From assembly GCA_016840035.1 (NCBI GenBank), contig JAEOTC010000038.1, forward strand, positions 1 through 64,000: DNA of 64,000 bases, written 5' to 3'. The notes under the pieces are model-generated. The model was not told where the DNA came from, did no database searches, and saw nothing but the letters and a program-made list of their open reading frames with translations. This stretch comes from Candidatus Hodarchaeota archaeon (GTDB taxonomy: Archaea; Asgardarchaeota; Heimdallarchaeia; Hodarchaeales; Hodarchaeaceae). Position numbers and translations under genes: made by a program. Below are positions 42,764-51,830 of the stretch, piece by piece. Position 1 is the stretch's first letter; the number at the start of each line of letters is the position of its first letter.

Positions 42764-42943
42764 AAATTCGGAATTAACTGAAGATACTTGAACTAAACAT
42801 TAATATGCGTGTTAACCGAGAGGACTGAAAAATTCCACATTTCTAGTAAGAAATCTTTTTTTTCCTTTATAGACTCGGGAGAATTGTTGAAACTGAAGAA
42901 TGAAACCTTGGATATGTGATTTAATCCCTTCCACCCAAAACGA

Positions 42944-43021
42944 GAAAAAAGAAAGGAAATCCCGTCTAGGCGGTAATTTCGACACTAAGTTTGCGTACGA
43001 GCTCTTTGTAGCGATTTCACA
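42944..43021 (-). repeat. degenerate copy of TFB 3' end (copy 4)
   Basis: Minus strand reads NRYKELVRKLSVEITA*; palindrome region CCGTCTAGGCGG on + strand. Confidence 0.87.
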
Positions 43022-43170
43022 AAGTAAGTTCATGTTTAGAATAAGAATACAACAATTAAGATATTTAATTGTTGAAAATCAAATCCTTCATTAATTCACT
43101 ATCGAATAGAAAATCACAAATAGGAGAGAGTAGATGTGAAATACGCTTCCTTTTGAGGGATGAGATAAAC

Positions 43171-44142
43171 ATGAATGATATAGAATTGCTGCTAGTTTTT
43201 GGTATTACAATACTCATTTCGTCAGGAATTACCTTTTTTATCCTCAGGTATTTCTTTGCTACACGACTGAAAGGTATAGAAAAATCATCTGATACAATCT
43301 CTAAAATATCTGAGGGAATGGTTCAACAATCTAATAGCTTCATTGATCTAATGAAAAACAGTCTTAATACGCTACAGACGGACGTAATGGGACAATTAAA
43401 AGAATTACGGGAAATGTCTCGGGATCTTCAGACTACTCAAAAAGATACTCAGAGCTCTTTCGAAAAATTTGTCAGTTTAGTACGTATGCGTCCCCAAACA
43501 AAAGGCGAAGTAGGAGAAGGTATCGTACGTTGGGTATTAAGTTCATTACCAGCAAATTCATGGAAAGAGCAAGTAACAATCTCCGGAGGACGGGTAGATT
43601 TTATAGTATATTTACCACCAGATCAAGAAAAAGTTCTCATTGATTCAAAATTTAGCTTTCCAACAGAATTATTAGAATCCGATAATCTAGTTGCTGCTGA
43701 CCAACAAACCATCAACAAAATTAATCGAGGGATAATCAAGAGAAGTAAAGAACTCGAGAAATATTTAGTCCCAGAGAATACAAATATCGGTTTTTTACTC
43801 ATGTACATTCCAGATATACTATTTTCCTACCTATCTGATACCACATTTAAAGAATTGACAGGGAAGAAAATTATTCCAGTTAATGTGTCAGGTCTTTTAT
43901 CAACTTTATTGATAATTTCCCGTCAAATTCAAGTATTTCGAATTGGCGAGGCTATTTCGCGTTTAGAATCAATCAAAACAACTTTCGACAGTGAAATTGA
44001 TGCTATTCAGAAGATAACTAAAACAAGTAAAGGTCAACTTCAGAAAGCACTCACAAACGTCGAAAAAATCGATGTTCAACTTGATTCCACTCGACGGAAG
44101 ATTTTTAGAGAGTTTGGATTAATTGAAGAAGAGAGTACTTAG
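43171..44142 (+). CDS. rmuC: RmuC-family protein
   Basis: N-term TM, coiled coil, KGEVGEGIVRWVLSSLP...GRVDFIVYLPPDQEKVLIDSKFSFP, GFLLMYIPDILFSYL; ATG at 43171 preferred over the 43069 start. Confidence 0.8.
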   Translation: MNDIELLLVFGITILISSGITFFILRYFFATRLKGIEKSSDTISKISEGMVQQSNSFIDLMKNSLNTLQTDVMGQLKELREMSRDLQTTQKDTQSSFEKFVSLVRMRPQTKGEVGEGIVRWVLSSLPANSWKEQVTISGGRVDFIVYLPPDQEKVLIDSKFSFPTELLESDNLVAADQQTINKINRGIIKRSKELEKYLVPENTNIGFLLMYIPDILFSYLSDTTFKELTGKKIIPVNVSGLLSTLLIISRQIQVFRIGEAISRLESIKTTFDSEIDAIQKITKTSKGQLQKALTNVEKIDVQLDSTRRKIFREFGLIEEEST

Positions 44143-44159
44143 GATTAAAGAGAAGGCTG

Positions 44160-44957
44160 GTGAATTTAATGAGTAATTTGAAAGATAAATCAAAAATTTG
44201 TCCATATTATCAAAAACCATGCTTATTAGAGAAGTGTCTTGCCTACAGTGGTGAGACTTGCCTAATTATTCCTTTGGGGAGATTAGAAAGGGAAACTACT
44301 ACAAAAGTGCCTGTAATCCTCAAGACTAAATCCATAAAAGAATTAGCAGAAAAACTTGCTGATTATTATTTGGAAAAATATCCCGATGGAGAAAATTATC
44401 GATATACTGACACTTCCCTTTTCTGGAGCAATAGAATTGGAGTGAAAGAAATCTATAACCTCCCTTCGGACATCCAAGAAAAGATTCAAGATGTGGAAAG
44501 ACTTGCAGAGGACATAACAGAAGATAGGAAAATCCCCGAAGAATTAAAGAGCCAAAAACCTGAGAAGATAGCAGAAAACATGGTCAAATGGGCAGAAAAA
44601 AATTTTGATATCACTAGATATGTATATTTTAGAAAATACTGGGGATCCAAAGGATTGCCCGAATCTTATTATTTTTCAGATAGATATCGGCCGAAAGCTG
44701 AAAAATGTGAGTTACTGGCTGAACAAAAATTAGAGGAAATTCGTGAAAAGAGAAAGAAGGAGAAAAAAGAGAAAGAGAAACAGCAAGCATTAGCTGAAAT
44801 CGATAATATCATTAAATGGTTAAAAGAGAAACGGTTGGTGAAGCTCTCAAAAGCGAATTTAAAGCTTTATTTTTCTGAAATAGGTATGAAGGTCTCTCCC
44901 ACTAATCGTCAGAATGTATACATAAGGGTAAATGAAATTTTAAAACAAGAAAAATAG
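44160..44957 (+). CDS. uncharacterised protein with N-terminal Cys cluster
   Basis: CPYYQKPCLLEKCLAYSGETC; K/E-rich helical C-terminus. Confidence 0.45.
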   Translation: MNLMSNLKDKSKICPYYQKPCLLEKCLAYSGETCLIIPLGRLERETTTKVPVILKTKSIKELAEKLADYYLEKYPDGENYRYTDTSLFWSNRIGVKEIYNLPSDIQEKIQDVERLAEDITEDRKIPEELKSQKPEKIAENMVKWAEKNFDITRYVYFRKYWGSKGLPESYYFSDRYRPKAEKCELLAEQKLEEIREKRKKEKKEKEKQQALAEIDNIIKWLKEKRLVKLSKANLKLYFSEIGMKVSPTNRQNVYIRVNEILKQEK

Positions 44958-45013
44958 GGGGCTAAGTGATAAAAGTGATAGACCTAGAAATTTATAGCGA
45001 TGGAGGGTATTAA

Positions 45014-45874
45014 TTGAGGAAAACTCGAAATAAGAGAAGTACAAGTTTACTATTAATTTATATTGCCATCAATCTTGGTTTAATTCTCCCAATGGGAGTA
45101 TCAAACGCACTAACCACGAATAGAACACAGAATGAATATACACGAACATTTACTTGTAATAAAGACGCGTATGTAGACTCTTCGAACCCAACTTCAAACT
45201 ATGCTAATGCAGATTTAGAGGTTTCAAACTCATCATATCGAGCAAGACGTTCTTATCTATCCTTCGAAATTCAAGACCTACCTTCAGATGCTGATATAAA
45301 AGAGGTAACATTCGGATTAAGCGTGAAATTCTTGCCTTATGATGACCATACCGTTCCATTAGATATTTGGAAAACAACTTACTTTGATGAAGATATCGTT
45401 ACTTGGGAAAATTGTCCTCAAAGAACTGTTCTCATGATACAAGTCGATATTGCTGAAAATAAACGCTGGAGCATTCCACTGGAAAACCATGGCATTACTG
45501 GAAATTTAAATCTCTATATTTGCTTATCCACCGATCTCGACAACTCTGCACCCATTACATTCGATTCTAGAGATGATATGTGGAATCCACCAAGAGTAGC
45601 AGTTACTTTCGAAGCATTATCCATCGATGAAAGTCCAAATGGAACAGTAGACTTAGTGATATTCCTAATTTTACTTGGTCCAATTGGAGGAATTGGATTA
45701 GCAATATTTCTAATGGTGAGAAAATCAAATAAGAGAAAAACAAGTTTTAGTATTGTATATCAAGAACCGAGAATTTCTCAAAAATCCGTAACTATAGACC
45801 AATTTTGTGGCCAATGCGGTGCTCCTCTGGATTCGACGAATGTTTTCTGTCCGTCCTGTGGGAAGAAACAGTGA
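45014..45874 (+). CDS. DNRLRE-domain secreted protein with TM and C-terminal zinc ribbon
   Basis: CNKDAYVDSSNPTSNYANADLEVSNSSYRARRSYLSFEIQDLPSDADI; TM; FCGQCGAPLDSTNVFCPSCGKKQ; start assigned upstream of ORF methionine. Confidence 0.7.
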   Translation: MRKTRNKRSTSLLLIYIAINLGLILPMGVSNALTTNRTQNEYTRTFTCNKDAYVDSSNPTSNYANADLEVSNSSYRARRSYLSFEIQDLPSDADIKEVTFGLSVKFLPYDDHTVPLDIWKTTYFDEDIVTWENCPQRTVLMIQVDIAENKRWSIPLENHGITGNLNLYICLSTDLDNSAPITFDSRDDMWNPPRVAVTFEALSIDESPNGTVDLVIFLILLGPIGGIGLAIFLMVRKSNKRKTSFSIVYQEPRISQKSVTIDQFCGQCGAPLDSTNVFCPSCGKKQ

Positions 45875-47036
45875 GGATATACTTCTTCGTGAGAAGTTAA
45901 AACTGGGTGAAATTTTGAATAGAACTAATCTCATGAAACTATTTCAGCTCGAGGATAACCAGGAAATTTTTGATTTAGCCCTTACTCCAAAATCGTGTGG
46001 TGGAGGTGACGAATTCAAACTTTTAGCCCTTTATGGGGATAAAATCATTGACTTAGCTCTGATCATTGATTTTTCAAATCAAGGATTCACAAATACGGGA
46101 GTAATCTCACCTGCTATTGATAGCTTTCATAATGAAGATGCTCTCAACGCACTAGGAAGATATCTAGAAATCGATCATTTGATGAATCCACTTGATAAAT
46201 CCAAACCGATCTCAGATGGTGATGTGAAAGAAGGAGTAGAAGCTCTTATAGGAGCAGCATATCAAAAACATGGATTAACCACATGTATCAAAATTGTTCA
46301 ACGTCTATACGAACAATCGGAATCTTTTTCTACAAAACCGGGAGAGGAAAAAGCTACTATCCTGACGGAAAACTTGGTAGGGATGTTACAAGAGTGGTTA
46401 GCAAGCCAAGGCCTTGGAATACCTGTTTATGAAGGGATACGAGTTGGAGGAACTAATGACAATCCATTATGGAGATGTCAAGTTTCATTTGAATATCATG
46501 GAGAAAAAGTCAAGGAGAAAAGTGATATTTTTTCCAATAAAAGACTCGCTAAGAAGAATGCAGCCCAGAAAGCATTGGTTGCATTAGGAATAAGGAAAGA
46601 TAATGTAAGCAGAGTTTTTGGGTCGATTCAGGAGGTGAAAATTCCTGAAACAGCAACTCAATCTCTCCAAGAACGAGAAATTCTCTTTACCAAAGGAGGG
46701 AGGGGAGGGCATTTTATCACAGGAGAGATACAACTAACAACTCAAACGGGTGAAACTGTCTTAGAATGGGCAGAAAAGAAGATAAAAAAGAATCCTTATG
46801 GAAGCTTGATTCTCCTAAGTGCACGTTTAGAGGAAATAAGTGGATCTTCTTGGTCAACTTCCTTGGAGGATCAGGAGCTAATTCTACTAAATATTGTTAT
46901 TGAAGACATGCCCTATTTTGAAATAGGAAAAGGAAAGTCAAAAACAAAAGCTAGAAAAGATGCTGCGCAAAAAATAATAAGATCATCTAATCTTATCAAA
47001 TGGATTGCTCAAAAATATTCAACCATACTAATCTGA
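45840..47036 (+). CDS. RNase III-like protein with two dsRNA-binding domains
   Basis: GGGDEFKLLALYGDKIIDLAL and DVKEGVEALIGAAYQKHG (RNase III); dsRBD1 TENLVGMLQEWLASQGLGIPVYEG...AKKNAAQKALVALG; dsRBD2 ending GKGKSKTKARKDAAQKII. Confidence 0.78.
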   Translation: MFSVRPVGRNSEDILLREKLKLGEILNRTNLMKLFQLEDNQEIFDLALTPKSCGGGDEFKLLALYGDKIIDLALIIDFSNQGFTNTGVISPAIDSFHNEDALNALGRYLEIDHLMNPLDKSKPISDGDVKEGVEALIGAAYQKHGLTTCIKIVQRLYEQSESFSTKPGEEKATILTENLVGMLQEWLASQGLGIPVYEGIRVGGTNDNPLWRCQVSFEYHGEKVKEKSDIFSNKRLAKKNAAQKALVALGIRKDNVSRVFGSIQEVKIPETATQSLQEREILFTKGGRGGHFITGEIQLTTQTGETVLEWAEKKIKKNPYGSLILLSARLEEISGSSWSTSLEDQELILLNIVIEDMPYFEIGKGKSKTKARKDAAQKIIRSSNLIKWIAQKYSTILI

Positions 47037-47041
47037 AAATG

Positions 47042-47128
47042 TAAAAATTAAGGAGATACCATTTGATTGGTAATTTTCATACTAAACTTATGTATGAGCC
47101 CTTTGTAGCGATTTACCAAGTAACTCCA
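47042..47128 (-). repeat. degenerate copy of TFB 3' end (copy 5, most diverged)
   Basis: Minus strand reads NRYKGLIHKFSMKIT (stop lost); same A-rich flank and palindrome position. Confidence 0.7.
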
Positions 47129-47374
47129 ATCACTGTTACTCGTTTAAGTCAGAAGGGTACAATATTTTCTTCCTGTGTGGAGAAACAATGGAAGATAAAA
47201 AAGTAAATAGCAATTAGCAAAAAAGGGAGAATTCTGTTGAGAATGTGGAAATTATGTTTTAAGATGGAGTTGAAGTAATCGCAAACAGAGAAGACCAGTT
47301 TAAGGGAGAAATATATTGATCCGTTTCCCGTACTCTTAGCATTAAGCATTCTACTAATTGTTATATATATAATA

Positions 47375-48115
47375 ATGCTAATTAATCCTTCAATTTATGA
47401 TCTACTAGAAATGAACAGATCAAATCCCTTTAGTATATTAACTAGTCTATTAATCCATGATCTAGATAATTCAGCACATTTAAGCGTGAATTTGGGGGCA
47501 TTATGGATTTTTGGTTATATTGTAAATATCCAGACAAATCGATTTCGAATGCTAATAACTTTCTTCGTATGTGGTGTATTAGCAAATATATCTACGGTGA
47601 TTTTTTCAGATTTAATAAACCACCTATTTTCTACTACATTCACAAATTGGGCTGTTTCTTCTAGACATTGGATCGGAGAGAATTTACGTGTTGTTCCATC
47701 ACCAAACGGAGGAGGAGCTTCAGACGGATTGATGGGGCTAGGAGGATTTGCTCTCGCTTTAGCTATTGACTTTTTAATTATTAATTTACATGAAGCTTAT
47801 AGAATCAGCCGTAATTCAACCAATAAATACCTAATAATACTAATTGATCGTCTGAATCAGTCAATTGTGGATACCTGTGTAAATTGTGTTGGGATTCTAG
47901 GAATTTTAGTTCTTTGGGCAGGATTAATTATGGATCTTGAAATGTTTTATTATGTTTTAACTTTTAATTACGCAGCAGCAAACGGAGAACTGTTATCTTA
48001 CCCGACATCAGACGGGCATCCGTTACTAGCCCATGCTTTTGGAGGATTGATAGGATTTATCATCGGGATCTATTATACTCGGTTCTTTCAAAAGGGGATA
48101 AGAAACTCCAATTGA
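47375..48115 (+). CDS. rhomboid-family intramembrane protease
   Basis: SAHLSVNLGALWIFGY, GGGASDGLMGLGGFALAL (GxS), HAFGGLIGFIIG; multi-TM. Confidence 0.72.
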   Translation: MLINPSIYDLLEMNRSNPFSILTSLLIHDLDNSAHLSVNLGALWIFGYIVNIQTNRFRMLITFFVCGVLANISTVIFSDLINHLFSTTFTNWAVSSRHWIGENLRVVPSPNGGGASDGLMGLGGFALALAIDFLIINLHEAYRISRNSTNKYLIILIDRLNQSIVDTCVNCVGILGILVLWAGLIMDLEMFYYVLTFNYAAANGELLSYPTSDGHPLLAHAFGGLIGFIIGIYYTRFFQKGIRNSN

Positions 48116-48185
48116 CATGAGAGTGAAATACAAACAAGAAAAAGATGAGGGGAATACTTTACTTTGGAAAGACTTCCAATCAAAC

Positions 48186-50042
48186 TCAGAAGGATTGGAA
48201 TCGGTTCCTTAAGACTGCACGAAGGTTTCTGAAAGAGCGAAACAGCTGCAAATTCGGAAGATGATGTTGATTGAACATGGCACGATTATCAAGAATTAAC
48301 CCTGTGGCTTGATCTACTTCAGAGCGAATAGCACGCCCCAAACACTGGCGGACCTGTGTGAAGAGATAGCGTTCTATTAACGTCCATTTAACAAAATGGA
48401 GATGACGATAACGGTTAAAATAGAGTCTATAAAGCAAATTGTACACCGGAGTGGGTGCTGGAAAGGGTAAGCCTATTAAAATCACCATTCGTACACGACT
48501 TCGGCCAGTTTGAGGATCTCGAACTTCGACTCCTTCACTAAACTTCCCGCCATAAACTGCAAGCACCACACTTGGGTCCCCATTCATTAATTCAGAGAGG
48601 AATGTAATCTGACCCTTTCTAGGTTCACGATAGAGAGACAGTTTTTCATTCAAATGCTCTTCTAAAAGTGGAAATAAGTCATCAAGAAACTCATAGGACG
48701 GGACAAAAACCCAGGTATGATCAGGAATTTCAAGTGCGACCTCCTTCACAGTTTTTGCACACCAACGCAGGAACTTCTTTGTACGATTACGATGAGAACT
48801 ACTCACCTGCGGATGAATAAATGCAGCCACAAGTAATTGCTGAATACGCGATTTAGGAGTAGGAACGTGGTGCAAATGGTACATATTCCACGGTTTTTTT
48901 TTTAATCCATAATAATGCGAGTAATATTTGAGATATTGAAAAGTGGCAGAAAACAGCACTGTCCGGGAGAACTGCCGATTCACATATTCAAAGATTTTCG
49001 ATGGATAGGGATCGAGTTGAACTAATCCTTCCTCCGTGTTCACCCAATATCGGCCTTGACGCTCAACAAAAGAGCGCACAGCCAGTAAAGCTTCTAGATC
49101 GAGAGGAGAAAGAGAATATCGAATACCTTTCTGATGAAGGAACGAATCGATTTGAGCTAGATAAGAACGATCAAGAGTTGGGGGACGTTTAACATACCCA
49201 TACTTTCGCTGGCATAGATTTTGCAGAATTTGCACAACAGGAAAAGCTCCGATTGACTCAACCAACGAAAGTTGTTTCCGAGTGACTGTAGCCTCTATTG
49301 TTGGCCCAAAATTGTGAGCTTCATCAATAATAGCGAATCTATGACTCCAACGAAAACCATAATCATGCGCTTTCCAGGTGAATCGAGACAGGGAGCGCTG
49401 GAGAGAGTGAGATTCCAAATATCCCTGCGGGAGTAATATAATATTAGCCTGAGGAAGCAAACGTCGGATGACTTGAGCAGGACAGCCATAGGGAGTGAGA
49501 AGCTCCTGAAAACCGGCAAATGATGAAGGACAGTGCTGGAGGGATATTTGAGGAAGAATCTCTCTTAGAGAGGATAACGGTAAAAAACGAGTTTTTTTCT
49601 TTCGAGGACAATGAAAACAGTCATTTTCAGGAGGTAAAGGACAGAGATCTTTGCTAGCGATCAAAGGAAGTAAGGTTAACTTGTCTGCCGGAGGGTTAGA
49701 GTAATATTCTTTCAGAGTTTTGAGAAACACTGATCTAAGTTGTGCTTTGGTTTTAGAAAAACACCAGAGTTGATATTCACCGGTCTTCATCAGATCCCAG
49801 AAGGCAGAAAACGCGGTGACGGATTTACCAAACCCAGTGTAGGCATTAATCGCAATTCGGGGATAAGCAGCAATTAAAGCTAGGACCTGTGCCTGACCAC
49901 GACGAAAGGAGGGAAAAGGAAAATGCTGGCGAATTTCAGGGGGCAATTCTTCATCCTTGAAAGACGAATGAGCCGCACCTGCTTTAAAAGCATCTGAATA
50001 ATAGATAAAAATTCCCTCAAGAAGGTTTTCCCGTATACACAT
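48186..50042 (-). CDS. divergent XPD/Rad3-like SF2 helicase
   Basis: Walker A INAYTGFGKS, DEAH box IIDEAHNF, Cys-rich insert (C..C..C), motif VI QVRQCLGRAIRSEVDQATGLILDNRA. Confidence 0.8.
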   Translation of the reverse strand: MCIRENLLEGIFIYYSDAFKAGAAHSSFKDEELPPEIRQHFPFPSFRRGQAQVLALIAAYPRIAINAYTGFGKSVTAFSAFWDLMKTGEYQLWCFSKTKAQLRSVFLKTLKEYYSNPPADKLTLLPLIASKDLCPLPPENDCFHCPRKKKTRFLPLSSLREILPQISLQHCPSSFAGFQELLTPYGCPAQVIRRLLPQANIILLPQGYLESHSLQRSLSRFTWKAHDYGFRWSHRFAIIDEAHNFGPTIEATVTRKQLSLVESIGAFPVVQILQNLCQRKYGYVKRPPTLDRSYLAQIDSFLHQKGIRYSLSPLDLEALLAVRSFVERQGRYWVNTEEGLVQLDPYPSKIFEYVNRQFSRTVLFSATFQYLKYYSHYYGLKKKPWNMYHLHHVPTPKSRIQQLLVAAFIHPQVSSSHRNRTKKFLRWCAKTVKEVALEIPDHTWVFVPSYEFLDDLFPLLEEHLNEKLSLYREPRKGQITFLSELMNGDPSVVLAVYGGKFSEGVEVRDPQTGRSRVRMVILIGLPFPAPTPVYNLLYRLYFNRYRHLHFVKWTLIERYLFTQVRQCLGRAIRSEVDQATGLILDNRAMFNQHHLPNLQLFRSFRNLRAVLRNRFQSF

Positions 50043-50817
50043 GAGGAGTCAAAGGTTTGGAAGCTTTTTTCTTCCTCTTTTTTGACCGAAATTCTCGAAA
50101 ATAACCCCTGAATTCTACCACTTGATCATAGATCTTGTGTGTCCACGAATTTTGCCAGAAACGAATCCGATGTTCTTTGTGTTTTAATTTCGTAATATAA
50201 CAGAAATAGGGAAAGGCCTCCCAGGGGTGGGTTTGAAGCAACTTATCGAGATCCCCACGAAGAGTAACGAGAAAACCCATCTGTTTAAAGGAAGCGAGGG
50301 TAGCAAAACCCCTCAATCCACTCGGGGGAAGAAAACAGGTATCATATCCGTCAAAAACTAAAGCTGTAAGCATAGGATGTCTAAGAATAGGTTTGAAAAA
50401 TTCACGGTCGAAACTCTTGGCAAATAAAGTGTGTTTATCAATTCGACTTAGATAAGAGGTGGGAAGTTGCTTTTGAGATCGGAAATTAAGGACACGAAGA
50501 ATACGTTGAACCTGATAATCCTCATTGAAATCGTAATACAAAATTTGCCATGGTTTTGGACTGCTCAAGAGGCAGGAGGCAACGAGTTGAGCAAGAAACA
50601 GGCTTTTTCCAGCGTTTTCCGGACCAGCAATGATAATGGGCCATTGCCAGAACCAGCCACCTCGCCATGTTCGATCCAAAGACTGTAAGTACGTAGGGAT
50701 CGGTTTACGTGGAGGAAGGGAACTATCGCACGGAACAGCATGTTTAATAACTTGGGATAACAAATCATCTAAAGACTCGGAGTCATTCCTAGATGAGAGA
50801 GGTTTTTGAGAAACCAA
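50017..50817 (-). CDS. RecA/RadA-superfamily ATPase
   Basis: Walker A IIIAGPENAGKS, Walker B-like ALVFDGYD; overlaps downstream helicase start by 26 nt. Confidence 0.65.
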   Translation of the reverse strand: MVSQKPLSSRNDSESLDDLLSQVIKHAVPCDSSLPPRKPIPTYLQSLDRTWRGGWFWQWPIIIAGPENAGKSLFLAQLVASCLLSSPKPWQILYYDFNEDYQVQRILRVLNFRSQKQLPTSYLSRIDKHTLFAKSFDREFFKPILRHPMLTALVFDGYDTCFLPPSGLRGFATLASFKQMGFLVTLRGDLDKLLQTHPWEAFPYFCYITKLKHKEHRIRFWQNSWTHKIYDQVVEFRGYFREFRSKKRKKKASKPLTPHVYTGKPS

Positions 50818-50912
50818 AAATATACACCTTCCATTTACTAGATATCGGGTTGTCCCCTTTTATATCTGAAAAGATCTAGAAAATTGGAAGAGGACCCAAG
50901 CTCAAGTACTTT

Positions 50913-50922
50913 TGAATATATA
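50913..50922 (+). promoter_or_regulatory. candidate TATA box for the 50.95-kb hairpin-rich leader
   Basis: tgaatatata(a), expected spacing would place transcription start near 50945. Confidence 0.3.
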
Positions 50923-50944
50923 AGGGAGGGGCAGAATCTAGTAC

Positions 50945-51830
50945 GGTTCTCTCTTTAGTACCATTCAGGCAGCTATAGTAGGTGAGAATTGTGAATGACC
51001 ACTCACAATGATCTTCACATACGTAGCGAAAAAGTGCTAGTCGCTAGCATTTGCCTTGCACTTGCTTAAAGAGGCAGGTGGATAAACAAACACGGTTGAA
51101 AACCGATGTTGGCAAGTGAAACACGAGAAAGTAAGAGGAAAACTATCCAGTTATGGCAAACTGGAAAATTTAGTCATATTTTGTTCGTGAATGAACTGGC
51201 CCTGTTTCCTCAGAAGAATCAGGTAGATAAGGTTCAAGAATCAGATCAATTAAACCTGGTTCAAGGTACGGATACGAAAACACAAAGAACGCGGAATCCG
51301 CAAAGACAAACAATAACCCCAATCCAATACCCACCAGTATACCCTCTTCAACTGGGAAATACTGGCCTTGTCGACTCTCCAAGGTGGATCGAGTCACACG
51401 ACAAGCAATTCTTTACGAAGGAAACGAAAACCCCACACGAAGGGAAAATGGAACAATACCCAAAAGAACAACACCAGCGTTTAATAACAAAACAACCATA
51501 TTCGACTTACACTCACGGTCAGGAAGAGACGCGGAAGTGTGTGTCAGTCAAGCGGAGTGTATCCACTCAAAACCATATCCAACTACCACGGGAAAGCATC
51601 CCTCCCAAGGGTGCTAGGCCTCAGAAGAGATGTGTCGTAAGACAGGTCTCTTCTGAGGATCCCACGAATATGGGCCCTTGTCATGGTGACATGACCAGGG
51701 TAGGTAGATACTCTACCCAAGGTGAACTGACGATGTCACAAACCAACCCTCTTCCTACGGAAGGAGGGGCGCAGGCCCCACTTCCTGACCGTGTCATCAC
51801 GGGGCAAAACGCCCCATGGCCGGTCGTCCC
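50945..51830 (+). ncRNA. candidate structured RNA leader overlapping the start of a LAGLIDADG-like ORF
   Basis: Dense perfect hairpins, incl. 12-bp stem 51619-51630/51647-51658 with an inner TGTC-GTAA-GACA (GNRA loop), and 51676-51699 with a GTGA GNRA loop; predicted translation of this stretch is non-globular. Confidence 0.45.

Noticed and set aside
39211-47128. Classic integron attC sites
   Set aside because: Repeats are spaced and oriented like attC, but no recognisable R'/R'' core sites or IntI were seen, and the sequence is clearly TFB coding sequence; an att-in-tfb model fits better.
50930-50950. 'gtacggttc' resembling the end of group II intron domain V
   Set aside because: No matching 5' arm or domain V hairpin upstream; no reverse transcriptase.
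51106-51732. N-terminal 209 aa of the 702-aa ORF as real protein
   Set aside because: Composition is non-globular, the DNA is packed with hairpins, and a better SD/ATG is at 51733; kept only as a possibility.
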